Source of the DNA: Bacteroides sp. UBA7335
Lineage (GTDB): Bacteria; Bacteroidota; Bacteroidia; Bacteroidales; Bacteroidaceae
Direction: 5' to 3'
Assembly (NCBI GenBank): GCA_002471185.1
Contig: DKPL01000069.1
Span: 7,145-37,146 of the forward strand
Length of the DNA: 30,002 bases
Made by a program: the position numbers and the translations under genes. The notes under the pieces are model-generated. The model had not been told where the DNA came from and made no database searches. It saw only the letters and a program-made list of their open reading frames with translations. This document shows, piece by piece, positions 22,474 to 29,961 of the stretch (its first letter is position 1; the number at the start of each line of letters is the position of its first letter).

Positions 22474-22481
22474 TACATTTG
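22474..22481 (+). promoter_or_regulatory. -7 box upstream of the HTH gene
   Basis: TACATTTG, a full match to TAnnTTTG, ends 25 bases before the ATG at 22507, leaving a short leader. No TTTG -33 element is found at the usual 17-23 base distance, so an activator or a phage-specific promoter is possible. Confidence 0.35.
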
Positions 22482-22506
22482 CTTATTAATAAAACAATTA
22501 CATTTT

Positions 22507-22980
22507 ATGGGAAAGAAAGTCGGGAAACTCAAAAAAACAAAAGGTGCATACACTCTTGAACAAAAGATTGAAACAGTGCGTGTATTGAAAGAGAATAACT
22601 ACAATTACAATCTTACAGCAACACAACTAGGCGTATCGCCACAAGCCGTCAGGTCATGGGATAAGGAATATGGTCGAGAGATTGAAACATCTACAAGTGT
22701 TCAACTCATTGCAGAAACAGTTGAGCTTAACATGGCACGTGCTAAGTCTAACTTTATCAATAAGCATTACGATGCGATGAATAAGCTCACCGGCATAGCT
22801 ATTGATAGAGCTATTGAATTAATGGAAAGCGAGGACGATTTAAACAAGGTTACTAACACAATAAAGACTATATCAGACTTTATGTCTAAGCTATCCGGAG
22901 AGGATCAAGAAGAGAACAAGAAGGGAAACACTTACAACTTGATACAACAAGCTATATTTGAAGCTAACAAGGAAATGTAA
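22507..22980 (+). CDS. helix-turn-helix DNA-binding protein, possible small terminase subunit
   Basis: 157 residues from the ATG at 22507, which starts MGKKVGKLKKTKG. A longer frame opening at 22459 would add an aromatic, hydrophobic leader encoded by the promoter region and is not credible. An N-terminal helix-turn-helix is clear: YTLEQKIETVRVLKEN, then NLTATQLGVSPQAVRSWDKE. A helical middle (about 60-130) could oligomerise, and a short C-terminal tail (NLIQQAIFEANKEM) could bind a partner. Size and layout match phage small terminase subunits, which recognise the packaging site. Against this, it lies about 20 kb from terL, next to a palindrome in a divergent promoter region and beside the integrase, so a transcriptional regulator is the main alternative. 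A terminator hairpin begins directly after the stop. Confidence 0.6.
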   Translation: MGKKVGKLKKTKGAYTLEQKIETVRVLKENNYNYNLTATQLGVSPQAVRSWDKEYGREIETSTSVQLIAETVELNMARAKSNFINKHYDAMNKLTGIAIDRAIELMESEDDLNKVTNTIKTISDFMSKLSGEDQEENKKGNTYNLIQQAIFEANKEM

Positions 22981-23011
22981 AAAGGCTCCCTAAATTCGTT
23001 AGGGAACCTTT
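22981..23011. terminator. bidirectional intrinsic terminator between HTH gene and integrase
   Basis: AAAGGCTCCCTAA (22981-22993), loop ATTCG, TTAGGGAACCTTT (22999-23011): a 13-bp stem with one C/A mismatch. Read on the minus strand it is followed by five T residues, so it should end the leftward integrase transcript well. On the plus strand the tail is weaker (CTTTATT). It separates two convergent genes. Confidence 0.8.
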
Positions 23012-23038
23012 ATTGGATAGTGTTACAGCGAGTGGTAT

Positions 23039-24505
23039 TTATCTTTTCATTCTCTCATATGTGGCCTGCTGTTTTTTATCAAGGTTTTCTATCTTGAATT
23101 GCAGCATTGATCTAACAGGTACTGTGTCAGGAACCATCTTGAAAAGCTCTTCTATAACCTCTTCTTTATTGTTATACCCTATATCCTCGACCTGATACAA
23201 TATGTTTCCCCTAAAATAAACGCCTCCACGAATAAGATACTTAGGAGACACTCTTAGATTATTAATGTCCTCTTTTTCAGTAGTCTTATTACCATTCCCG
23301 AAAAACACATAATCTATCACCTTCTTGTTAAGCTCCCACGCTGGCGTGTAATCTATCTTTAGGTAGCCGCGTGTTACCTTATGCGCAGAAGCATGATTCA
23401 TGCCAAACGCCACTTCCGATATGGATGCATTGCAGTTGTTTTGCGCTATGGTCCCCCAAGTGTGCCTAAAGGTATAACAACAATATCTGTCCTCTTTACT
23501 TATTCCAAGAGATTCGCATAACTGGCGTATGCCGGAGTTCACGTTGGCACCAAAGCTATCAGATGTAGAGTGTCTTTTATAGAAACACAGAAGATTTGGA
23601 CTATCAGTACAATCCATATACTTCTCGAACAAAGGCTTAATGATATCCGGAACCATCATTTCCATATAAGCTCCATCGGCCCTGGATTTAGCCGTTTTTG
23701 CCCTGTTATAACTGATAACGCCGTTCTTGTATGAGTCTTTTTTAAGATTGTACAGATCAACCGTATTAATACCAGCAAGACATAGCACCATCATGGCTAC
23801 ATCCCTTCCTAGTTCCATCTTTGGGTGTACGAATTTAGATTCTGGAATTGGCGCAGAAAAGAATAACCGGCACTCTTCTGGAGTTATAGCCAACTTCTCT
23901 GCTTTATCAGCCTGCGGAATATCAACTTTGATCCAGGGATTTGTCTTGATCCTTATCACGCCGCTATCATAGTCATTGTACTCTCGTATCGCAGCCTTGA
24001 AGATTTGCCTTATACAGATTGGATACATCTCTTTGGCTCTCTTAGTATTCTTAAGGCTATCAATCCAAGCGTTTACAAAAAATGAAGTTAGGTGAGAAAA
24101 CATCACCTTATTGGTGCCTGCGTATCGTTCCAGGCTATTATATGCGTAAGTGTAGTTTTTTGCATTACGACCCATGCCTTCATTTATCATGCGTTCATTG
24201 TGCAATCTCGCATAATCTGAAAAACATAGATCCTCTTCGCTAGAAAGAAGATAATCCTTAACTTGCTTGACGGTCCAATGATTTATGTTAACCTTATTGA
24301 GGCGATCTACGTAAGAAGCAATCTTATCGGAGCAATATCTAATAACATAAGTATCCTTGATATCCCCATTTTTGTCTACCCCTTTCTGATTGACGATTTT
24401 ATCCGTTTTGATATAATCGGGACGAGTATTATGGACTATTCTTATATACACAGGAAAGAAGCCATCCTTCCTCTGTTTTCTAACACATGCTTTTAGTGTT
24501 GCCAT
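23039..24505 (-). CDS. int: tyrosine-type site-specific integrase
   Basis: 488 residues, at the edge of the prophage. An N-terminal arm-binding-like part (to about 80), a SAM-like core-binding domain (about 80-200), and a catalytic domain follow. Active-site residues seen: R347-H348 in YTFRHTWG, H371 in GMNHAS, and nucleophile Y381 in TRGYLKID. The first catalytic Arg, expected in the 'GLR..E' motif, is absent: the segment reads AGINTVDLYNL, with Asn247 at that place. CTnDOT integrase also lacks this Arg, so this is probably a family trait, with a nearby Arg (RAKTAKSRADG) a candidate substitute. About 70 extra residues follow the nucleophile. The gene reads inward, away from ppdK, and its upstream region carries phased repeats that may serve both as arm sites and in autoregulation. 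The terminator at 22981-23011 ends its transcript. Confidence 0.92.
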   Translation of the reverse strand: MATLKACVRKQRKDGFFPVYIRIVHNTRPDYIKTDKIVNQKGVDKNGDIKDTYVIRYCSDKIASYVDRLNKVNINHWTVKQVKDYLLSSEEDLCFSDYARLHNERMINEGMGRNAKNYTYAYNSLERYAGTNKVMFSHLTSFFVNAWIDSLKNTKRAKEMYPICIRQIFKAAIREYNDYDSGVIRIKTNPWIKVDIPQADKAEKLAITPEECRLFFSAPIPESKFVHPKMELGRDVAMMVLCLAGINTVDLYNLKKDSYKNGVISYNRAKTAKSRADGAYMEMMVPDIIKPLFEKYMDCTDSPNLLCFYKRHSTSDSFGANVNSGIRQLCESLGISKEDRYCCYTFRHTWGTIAQNNCNASISEVAFGMNHASAHKVTRGYLKIDYTPAWELNKKVIDYVFFGNGNKTTEKEDINNLRVSPKYLIRGGVYFRGNILYQVEDIGYNNKEEVIEELFKMVPDTVPVRSMLQFKIENLDKKQQATYERMKR

Positions 24506-24510
24506 TTTGA

Positions 24511-24562
24511 GTGTAAGTTAGGTGTAAGTTGCACTTATAAAAGTGTAAATATAGTGTAAGTT
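24511..24562. repeat. phased GTGTAAGTT repeats upstream of the integrase (arm-site candidates)
   Basis: GTGTAAGTT starts at 24511, 24522 and 24554, with a partial copy GTGTAAAT at 24543. Start-to-start distances are 11, 21 and 11 bases, i.e. one, two and one turns of the helix. A further copy in inverted orientation lies at 24636-24644. Such helically phased repeats beside an integrase gene are typical of arm-type integrase or accessory-factor sites, and they also cover the integrase promoter region. Confidence 0.65.
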
Positions 24563-24650
24563 TCATATATTATTCTGCACGATTTATAAGTATTATGCAT
24601 TTTTAATACTTGCGCCAAAATAACTGTAAACCAACAACTTACACCTAACT
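24516..24650. repeat. 16-bp perfect inverted repeat flanking the candidate att region
   Basis: AGTTAGGTGTAAGTTG at 24516-24531 is repeated in inverted form at 24635-24650, 103 bases apart. It contains the GTGTAAGTT unit. Both arms are probably phage DNA, which would put the phage-chromosome junction to the right of 24650, very close to the ppdK stop at 24673. Confidence 0.7.
24588..24611. other. attachment-core candidate (AAGTATTA, 8-bp spacer, TAATACTT)
   Basis: A perfect 8-bp inverted repeat, AAGTATTA at 24588-24595 and TAATACTT at 24604-24611, around the spacer TGCATTTT. Inverted binding sites about a 6-8 bp crossover region are the layout of tyrosine-recombinase core sites. The repeat is AT-only apart from one G/C pair and has no T-tract, so it is a poor terminator. 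The other possibility is that the core lies at 24651-24690, at the end of ppdK. Confidence 0.35.
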
Positions 24651-24672
24651 ATCTATATTACAGCATCATAGA

Positions 24673-27393
24673 TCACTCTTCAATTGCCGCCTGTGCCGCT
24701 GCAAGACGTGCAATAGGCACTCGGAATGGTGAGCAGCTAACATAATTTAAGCCTACTTTATGGCAAAACTTAACAGAAGATGGTTCACCTCCATGCTCGC
24801 CACAAATACCACATTTTAAGTCTGGACGAACTTGACGACCTTTTTCAGTAGCCATACGTACCAACTGACCTACCCCATTTTGATCAAGCACTTGGAATGG
24901 ATCGACTTTCAATATTTTCTTTTCGAGATAAATTGGCAAAAATGAAGCAATATCATCACGCGAATAGCCAAATGTCATTTGGGTTAAATCATTTGTTCCA
25001 AATGAAAAGAACTCTGCAGATGATGCAATTCGGTCGGCAGTTAAAGCTGCGCGTGGTATTTCAATCATTGTACCTACCTTAAAGTCAATACGGTCGCCTT
25101 TTTCCTCGAATAACAATTCAGCTTCTTTACGAATTACTTCTTCTTGCTGTTTGAATTCGTATAAGATACCAGTTAAAGGAACCATGATTTCAGGATGTGT
25201 TTCAACACCTTCGGCTTTTAACTCAAGAGCAGCACCTAAGATAGCACGTGTTTGCATTTGAGTAATTTCAGGATAAGTATTACCTAAGCGGCAACCACGA
25301 TGTCCTAACATTGGGTTATGTTCGCAAAGCGACTCAACACGTTGCTGAATATATTGTAAGCTTACATTCATTGCATCAGCCATTTCTTGTTGACCTTTCA
25401 AATCGTGTGGCACAAACTCATGCAAAGGAGGATCCAGCAAACGAACTGTCACAGGACAATATTCCATAGCTTTAAAGATTCCTTTAAAGTCGGCTTGTTG
25501 ATATGGAAGAATCTTAGCTAAAGCCAAACGACGACCTTCTGCCGATTCAGCAAGGATCATCTCGCGCATTGCTTTAATCTTTTCACCTTCAAAGAACATG
25601 TGCTCTGTGCGACACAACCCAATACCAACAGCACCAAAGCTACGAGCTACTTGAGCATCGTGTGGAGTATCAGCATTAGTACGAACTTGAAGTTTAGCAT
25701 ATTTATCGGTCAAGTTCATTAACTCACCAAAATCACCCGATAATTCGGCTGCTTGAGTTACAACTTTACCTTTATATATTTCGCCTGTACTACCATTTAA
25801 AGATAAGAAATCACCTTCTTTAAATACTTCGCCATCAATTTCCACAGTGCGAGCTTTATAATCAATATTTAGGGCACCTGCACCCGACACACAACATTTA
25901 CCCATACCACGAGCAACTACAGCTGCATGAGATGTCATACCACCACGTGCTGTTAAGATACCTTGAGCAACAGCCATACCTGCCAAATCTTCAGGAGAAG
26001 TTTCAACACGCACCATAATTACTTTTTTCCCATTTGCAGCCCACTCGGCAGCATCATCAGCAAAGAAAACAATCTGACCTGTTGCTGCTCCCGGCGAAGC
26101 TGGTAAACCGCGAGTAAGTACTTTCGCTAATTTCAAAGCAGCTTTATCGAATATAGGGTGAAGTAGTTCGTCCAACTTATTGGGTTCTACACGAAGTAGT
26201 GCTTCTTTCTCATCAATCATACCTTGATGCAACAAGTCCATGGCTATTTTAACCATTGCAGCACCAGTACGTTTACCATTACGAGTTTGCAAGAACCACA
26301 ATTTACCTTCTTGAACAGTAAATTCCATATCCTGCATATCACGGTAATGATTTTCAAGTTTAGTTTGAAGCATATCGAGTTCTTTATAGATCTCTGGCAT
26401 AGCTTCTTCCATTGAAGGATATTTTCTGGCACGTTCTTCTTCAGAAATACAAGCCATTTCAGCCCAACGTTGTGAACCTTCTTTCGTAATTTGTTGTGGG
26501 GTACGAATACCAGCAACAACATCTTCTCCTTGAGCATTGATTAGATATTCGCCATTGAAAAGGTCTTCACCGGTACCAGCATCACGAGAGAAACATACAC
26601 CAGTTGCAGATGTTTCACCCATATTACCAAATACCATCGCTTGAACGTTAACCGCTGTTCCCCACTCATCTGGAATACTCTCCATTTTACGGTAAAGAAT
26701 AGCACGATCATTCATCCAAGAGTTGAATACAGCCATTACTGCTCCCCAAAGTTGTTCGTAAGCACAAGTTGGGAAGTCACACCCTGTCTGTTCCTTAACA
26801 GCAGCTTTAAAACGAGCTACTAACTCTTTTAAATCTTCTACACTCAATTCATTATCAAGATGAACACCTTTAGCTTCTTTCATCTCTTCAATAATTGCTT
26901 CGAATGGATCTATATCTTCTTTGTTAATAGGCTTCATACCTAACACAACGTCGCCATACATTTGCACAAAGCGACGGTAAGAATCCCAGGCGAAACGAGC
27001 GTTTCCAGTTTTGCGAGCAAGCCCTTCAACAACTTCATCATTCAATCCTAAATTTAAAATGGTATCCATCATTCCAGGCATTGAAGCGCGAGCTCCCGAA
27101 CGAACAGATACCAATAATGGATTTTCCACATCACCAAATTTAGAATTCATTAAAACTTCGACATTAGCTATAGATTGTTCAACGTCTGATTTAAGCAATT
27201 CAACAACTTTATCTTGTCCTATTTCATAATATTCAGTGCAAACATCGGTAGTAATAGTGAAGCCTGGAGGAACTGGTACGCCAATAAGATTCATCTCCGC
27301 CAAATTGGCACCTTTACCTCCGAGAAGATTTTTCATGTCAGCCCTTCCTTCGGCCTGACCGTTTCCAAAAGTATAAACTCTTTTTTTGTCCAT
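24673..27393 (-). CDS. ppdK: pyruvate, phosphate dikinase
   Basis: 906 residues; interconverts pyruvate + ATP + phosphate with PEP + AMP + pyrophosphate in the cytoplasm, at the pyruvate/PEP node. The N-terminal ATP-grasp part starts VYTFGNGQAEGRADMKNLLGGK. The swivelling phosphohistidine domain has GGMTSHAAVVARGMG with His489 as the phosphorylated residue. The C-terminal PEP-binding barrel has GTNDLTQMTFGYSRDD and CGICGEHGG with Cys864 as the acid/base. I place the start at 27393 (MDKKRVYTF); the ATG at 27417 would add eight residues of no family support and lies in the leader. The length is the usual one for the family and the C-terminus (VPIARLAAAQAAIEE) looks native, so prophage insertion just beyond its stop has not damaged the protein, although its original terminator is probably displaced. 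Divergent from rlmD, with its own promoter at 27446-27475. Confidence 0.97.
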   Translation of the reverse strand: MDKKRVYTFGNGQAEGRADMKNLLGGKGANLAEMNLIGVPVPPGFTITTDVCTEYYEIGQDKVVELLKSDVEQSIANVEVLMNSKFGDVENPLLVSVRSGARASMPGMMDTILNLGLNDEVVEGLARKTGNARFAWDSYRRFVQMYGDVVLGMKPINKEDIDPFEAIIEEMKEAKGVHLDNELSVEDLKELVARFKAAVKEQTGCDFPTCAYEQLWGAVMAVFNSWMNDRAILYRKMESIPDEWGTAVNVQAMVFGNMGETSATGVCFSRDAGTGEDLFNGEYLINAQGEDVVAGIRTPQQITKEGSQRWAEMACISEEERARKYPSMEEAMPEIYKELDMLQTKLENHYRDMQDMEFTVQEGKLWFLQTRNGKRTGAAMVKIAMDLLHQGMIDEKEALLRVEPNKLDELLHPIFDKAALKLAKVLTRGLPASPGAATGQIVFFADDAAEWAANGKKVIMVRVETSPEDLAGMAVAQGILTARGGMTSHAAVVARGMGKCCVSGAGALNIDYKARTVEIDGEVFKEGDFLSLNGSTGEIYKGKVVTQAAELSGDFGELMNLTDKYAKLQVRTNADTPHDAQVARSFGAVGIGLCRTEHMFFEGEKIKAMREMILAESAEGRRLALAKILPYQQADFKGIFKAMEYCPVTVRLLDPPLHEFVPHDLKGQQEMADAMNVSLQYIQQRVESLCEHNPMLGHRGCRLGNTYPEITQMQTRAILGAALELKAEGVETHPEIMVPLTGILYEFKQQEEVIRKEAELLFEEKGDRIDFKVGTMIEIPRAALTADRIASSAEFFSFGTNDLTQMTFGYSRDDIASFLPIYLEKKILKVDPFQVLDQNGVGQLVRMATEKGRQVRPDLKCGICGEHGGEPSSVKFCHKVGLNYVSCSPFRVPIARLAAAQAAIEE

Positions 27394-27445
27394 AATATAG
27401 ATGTTTAAAGTTACCAAAAGTAAAAAAGTGTGTTTTTAAGAATCG

Positions 27446-27475
27446 CAAAACTAGCGATATTTCATAAACTTCAAA
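27446..27475 (-). promoter_or_regulatory. Bacteroidetes-type promoter for ppdK
   Basis: On the minus strand: TTTG (-33 element, plus-strand CAAA at 27472-27475), 18 bases, then TAGTTTTG (-7 box, 27446-27453), a full match to TTTG ... TAnnTTTG. The start of transcription would lie near 27440, giving a leader of about 45 bases before the ATG. Confidence 0.6.
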
Positions 27476-27567
27476 ACTTTTAATAAAAAAAATTACAGCA
27501 AAATGTAATTTCTACTTAGCAATCTTGATTATTTGATACTTAGAGGAAATTATAAAGAAAAAATAGC

Positions 27568-27575
27568 TACTTTTG
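27568..27575 (+). promoter_or_regulatory. -7 box for the rlmD operon
   Basis: TACTTTTG matches TAnnTTTG and ends 28 bases before the GTG start of rlmD. A TTTG at 27532-27535 is too far upstream (32 bases) to be the partner, so only the -7 element is supported. The rest of the 210-bp intergenic region (27394-27603) is AT-rich, with poly-A tracts near 27485 and no further gene. Confidence 0.5.
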
Positions 27576-27603
27576 TATCAATTATTAATAGATTGGTGTA
27601 AAA

Positions 27604-29022
27604 GTGGCAAGAAAGAAAAAAGCTCTTCCTCTATTAGAGAAGGTAACAATAACGGATGTGGCTGCCGAAGGAAAAGCCATAGCAAAAGTAGAAGATCTAG
27701 TAATCTTCGTTCCTTATGTAGTACCCGGAGACGTGGTAGATTTACAAATAAAGCGTAAGAAGAATAAGTATGCAGAAGCAGAAGCTGTGCATTTTCATGA
27801 GTATTCTCCACTTCGCGCAGTACCATTCTGCCAACATTATGGTGTTTGTGGTGGCTGTAAATGGCAAGTGCTTCCTTATTCTGAACAGATAAGATATAAG
27901 CAAAAGCAAGTAGAAGATAATTTGCGTCGGATTGGCAAAATTGAACTTCCTGAGATTATGCCTATTTTAGGATCTGAAAAAACTGAATTGTATCGCAACA
28001 AACTTGAATTTACGTTTTCAAATAAGCGTTGGCTTACTAATGAAGAGGTAAAACAAGATGTAAAATATGAGCAAATGAATGCTGTTGGATTTCATATTCC
28101 AGGAGCTTTCGACAAGGTGTTGGCTATAGAAAAGTGTTGGTTGCAAGACGACATCGCTAACCGCATACGCAATACAATACGTGATTATGCTTACGAGCAC
28201 AATTATACGTTTATCAACCTGCGCAGCCAAGAAGGTATGCTTCGGAATATGATTGTACGCACATCTACAACAGGAGAGCTCATGTTAATTCTGATTTGCA
28301 AAATTGAGAATGACAACGAGATGGCTTTGTTTAAACAACTGTTACAATTTGTTGCTGATTCTTTCCCCGAAATCACCTCCTTATTGTATGTAGTAAATAA
28401 CAAATGCAACGATACAATCAATGATTTGGATGTACATGTATTCAAAGGAAATGATCATATCTTTGAAGAAATGGAAGGATTACGTTTCAAAATTGGACCA
28501 AAATCATTCTATCAAACCAATTCTGAGCAAGCCTATAATTTATATAAAATAACAAGAGAGTTTGCTGGACTTACCGGAAATGAATTGGTTTATGACCTAT
28601 ACACCGGAACCGGGACCATTGCTAACTTTGTTTCTCGTCGTGCACGCCAAGTTATTGGTATTGAATATGTGCCCGAAGCCATAGAAGATGCAAAAGTAAA
28701 TGCTCAAATTAATGGCATTGACAACACACTATTCTTTGCTGGTGATATGAAAGATATGCTTACGCAAGATTTCATCAATGAATATGGTCGCCCTGATGTC
28801 ATTATTACAGATCCGCCACGTGCCGGAATGCACCAAGATGTGGTAGATGTTATTTTATTTGCCGAACCTCAACGCATTGTATATGTAAGCTGCAACCCTG
28901 CGACACAAGCTCGCGATTTACAGTTACTCGATGCAAAGTATAAAGTTAAAGCCGTTCAACCGGTTGATATGTTTCCACACACACATCACGTAGAAAATGT
29001 GGTGTTGTTAGAACGTAGATAA
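27604..29022 (+). CDS. rlmD: 23S rRNA (uracil-C5)-methyltransferase, RlmD/RumA family
   Basis: 472 residues; transfers a methyl group from SAM to C5 of a uracil in 23S rRNA (U1939 for the E. coli enzyme; the exact base in this lineage is not certain). An N-terminal TRAM RNA-binding domain (about 10-65) is followed by the iron-sulfur cysteines C76, C82 and C85 (CQHYGVCGGC) and C178 (EKCW). The SAM-binding domain has DLYTGTGTIANF (about 331-342), a TDPPRAG motif, and the catalytic Cys430 in VYVSCNPATQ. The start is GTG at 27604: an in-frame stop lies at 27589-27591, and no ATG occurs before the TRAM domain. The pseudouridine synthase gene follows after 12 bases, suggesting a two-gene rRNA-modification operon. 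Other RumA-like paralogues exist in Bacteroidetes, so target specificity is less sure than the family. Confidence 0.93.
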   Translation: MARKKKALPLLEKVTITDVAAEGKAIAKVEDLVIFVPYVVPGDVVDLQIKRKKNKYAEAEAVHFHEYSPLRAVPFCQHYGVCGGCKWQVLPYSEQIRYKQKQVEDNLRRIGKIELPEIMPILGSEKTELYRNKLEFTFSNKRWLTNEEVKQDVKYEQMNAVGFHIPGAFDKVLAIEKCWLQDDIANRIRNTIRDYAYEHNYTFINLRSQEGMLRNMIVRTSTTGELMLILICKIENDNEMALFKQLLQFVADSFPEITSLLYVVNNKCNDTINDLDVHVFKGNDHIFEEMEGLRFKIGPKSFYQTNSEQAYNLYKITREFAGLTGNELVYDLYTGTGTIANFVSRRARQVIGIEYVPEAIEDAKVNAQINGIDNTLFFAGDMKDMLTQDFINEYGRPDVIITDPPRAGMHQDVVDVILFAEPQRIVYVSCNPATQARDLQLLDAKYKVKAVQPVDMFPHTHHVENVVLLERR

Positions 29023-29034
29023 ATATTTCCCTAA

Positions 29035-29961
29035 ATGGAAAAAAAGAAAAAAGTAAGAAGAACGCCTGCTCAAAAGGCAAAAGCGCAATACACCGGCTAC
29101 GCAGTAAATGAGCCCATAGAGTTAATGGACTTTTTAGCTGCAAAAATGCCGGATGCAAGTCGCACTAAACTGAAGTCATTGCTAAGTAAACGAGTAGTTT
29201 ATGTGGACAATGTTATTACGACTCAGTTTAACTTCCCTCTTCAACCGGGAATGCGTGTGCAAATTAGCAAAGATAAAGGTCGTAAAGAATTTAGCAATCG
29301 TCTTTTAGACATTGTATACGAAGATGCTTATATCATTGTAGTTGAAAAGAAAGAAGGTTTATTATCTGTCAATACTGAGCGTCAAAAAGAACGTACAGCC
29401 TATACGATATTAACAGAGTATGTGCAACGCTCCTGTCGTGGCAACCGCATCTATATTGTACATCGATTAGATCGTGACACATCAGGGTTGATGATGTTTG
29501 CTAAAGATGAAAAAACGCAGCGCACACTGCGCGACCATTGGCATAATATAGTAACCGATCGTCGTTATGTGGCTGTTGCTACAGGTGAAATAGAGAAAAA
29601 TTATGATACAGTTATCTCATGGCTTACTGATAAAACATTATATGTAAGCAATAGTAACTATGATGATGGAGGTTCGAAATCAATTACTCACTATCGCACC
29701 ATTAAACGTGGCAATGGACTTTCACTTATTGAACTTGATTTAGAAACTGGTCGTAAAAACCAGATTCGTGTGCATATGCAAAGCTTAGGCCATCCACTAA
29801 TTGGTGATGGTCGATATGGTGGTGATATAGCACCTAACCCAATTGGTAGATTAGCATTGCATGCTTTTAAACTGTGTTTTTATCATCCGGTAACGAATGA
29901 GTTAATGGAGTTTGAAACCCCCTACCCATCTTCGTTTAAAAAACTGTTTTTAAAACATTAA
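29035..29961 (+). CDS. RluA-family RNA pseudouridine synthase
   Basis: 308 residues; isomerises specific uridines to pseudouridine in structured RNA. A Lys-rich N-terminal tail leads to an S4-type RNA-binding domain (SRTKLKSLLSKRVVYVDN, about 41-58 onward) and then to the catalytic domain, with motif I EKKEGLLS, motif II HRLDRDTSG (catalytic Asp146), and motif III ETGRKNQIRVHMQSLGHPLI. The C-terminus (RLALHAFKLCFYHPVT) is complete. It starts 12 bases after rlmD in the same direction, so the two are probably co-transcribed. Which RNA position is modified (the RluC or RluD class, or a Bacteroidetes-specific one) cannot be told from the sequence, so I give no symbol. Confidence 0.92.
   Translation: MEKKKKVRRTPAQKAKAQYTGYAVNEPIELMDFLAAKMPDASRTKLKSLLSKRVVYVDNVITTQFNFPLQPGMRVQISKDKGRKEFSNRLLDIVYEDAYIIVVEKKEGLLSVNTERQKERTAYTILTEYVQRSCRGNRIYIVHRLDRDTSGLMMFAKDEKTQRTLRDHWHNIVTDRRYVAVATGEIEKNYDTVISWLTDKTLYVSNSNYDDGGSKSITHYRTIKRGNGLSLIELDLETGRKNQIRVHMQSLGHPLIGDGRYGGDIAPNPIGRLALHAFKLCFYHPVTNELMEFETPYPSSFKKLFLKH

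Noticed and set aside
22459..22506. Upstream start of the HTH gene giving a hydrophobic leader
   Set aside because: The extension is encoded by the AT-rich promoter region, including the -7 box, and the conserved basic N-terminus begins at the ATG at 22507.
24588..24611. Inverted repeat as the ppdK terminator
   Set aside because: The stem is nearly all A/T, and no T-run follows on either strand.
1..24650. An integrative conjugative element rather than a phage
   Set aside because: Polyvalent methylase-helicase proteins also occur on conjugative elements, but terL and a portal are present, and no relaxase, coupling protein or transfer genes are seen.
24506..24700. A tRNA gene as the integration target
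   Set aside because: No tRNA-like cloverleaf or CCA end can be found; the neighbour is the ppdK 3' end.
27394..27417. Upstream ATG for ppdK
   Set aside because: The family N-terminus starts with the KRVYTFG segment right after 27393; the extra residues have no support.
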